64,000 bases of DNA, from the NCBI GenBank assembly GCA_030652315.1, contig JAUSAX010000072.1, positions 31,559 to 95,558 on the forward strand, written 5' to 3'. The translations under genes were made by a program, and so were the position numbers. Of this stretch, positions 63,942-64,000 are shown one piece after another; position 1 is the first letter of the stretch, and every line of letters starts with the position of its first letter. The notes beneath the pieces were generated by a model that worked only from the letters and a program-made list of their open reading frames with translations, ran no database searches and was not told the origin of the DNA. The stretch comes from Afipia sp. Its GTDB lineage: Bacteria > Pseudomonadota > Alphaproteobacteria > Rhizobiales > Xanthobacteraceae.

Positions 63942-64000
63942 GACAGCCCCTCTCCGGAGGCCAAGTCCGCCACGCTCACTCGGTACGCTCCCTGGCAACA
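63938..64000 (-). CDS. Possible C-terminal end of an upstream gene (cut by window edge)
   Basis: In one leftward frame the last bases of the window read CCQGAYRVSVADLASGEGLS followed by TGA, and that stop overlaps the oxidase GTG (GTGA). This start-stop overlap is the same type of junction seen throughout the operon, so the oxidase may be the second or later gene. Only 20 residues are seen and no family can be named. Confidence 0.35.
   Translation of the reverse strand, partial: CCQGAYRVSVADLASGEGLS

Noticed and set aside
1..64000. tRNA, rRNA, CRISPR array, insertion sequence, phage or toxin-antitoxin genes
   Set aside because: I looked for cloverleaf-like sequences, regular short repeats, transposase or integrase motifs and terminal repeats and saw none; a covariance-model search would be needed to exclude small RNAs.

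Overview
The window looks like a chromosomal segment of an alphaproteobacterium of the Bradyrhizobium/Afipia/Rhodopseudomonas group (order Hyphomicrobiales). The basis is GC-rich coding with tight ATGA, TGATG and GTGA gene junctions, three branched-chain-amino-acid-type (Liv/HAAT) ABC transporters within 35 kb, an ECF sigma/RskA/DUF4394 module, and several small exported proteins typical of that group. The genus is an inference from protein character, not from a marker gene. I see no rRNA, tRNA, CRISPR array, phage or insertion sequence.

Region 1 (1-10920) is a nicotinate (N-heteroaromatic acid) degradation locus. Rightward it encodes a two-subunit nicotinate dehydrogenase (NicA iron-sulfur subunit; NicB molybdenum subunit fused to a three-haem cytochrome c tail), then the NAD-salvage enzyme PncB. 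Leftward it encodes a 6-hydroxynicotinate reductase-like protein, a UPF0280 protein, two tandem DUF1185 proteins, and a LivK/LivH-type uptake system that runs off the left edge. Two perfect palindromes lie between the arms. The gene set suggests hydroxylation followed by ring reduction, i.e. a route through 6-oxo-tetrahydronicotinate, with UPF0280/DUF1185 as candidate unknown-step proteins.

Region 2 (11034-17925) holds small proteins, a Baeyer-Villiger-type monooxygenase with an HSL-family esterase, and a DUF4394 gene divergent from an ECF sigma/anti-sigma pair. Region 3 (17167-23561) is a Liv operon ending in a CnbZ-like gene, with a divergent LysR regulator. Region 4 (23558-28845) is an AcrAB-type RND pump and a GntR/FCD regulator. 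Region 5 (28908-35073) is another Liv operon carrying DUF6166 and zinc alcohol dehydrogenase genes. Region 6 (35277-42006) has a fatty-acid-hydroxylase-type membrane enzyme with two small membrane proteins, glutamate-type and succinate-semialdehyde dehydrogenases, the remnant of an acyl-CoA synthetase gene, and small Cys-rich exported proteins.

Region 7 (42207-54595) has a second RND pump and a complete kdp potassium system: a 27-residue peptide, then kdpF-A-B-C-D-E. Region 8 (54841-63941, leftward) is a polyol/sugar utilisation operon: FAD oxidase, FGGY kinase, MalK-type ATPase, binding protein, two permeases, SDR and a GldA-type dehydrogenase. It is probably translationally coupled to a gene beyond the right edge. 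Its substrate cannot be read from the sequence.
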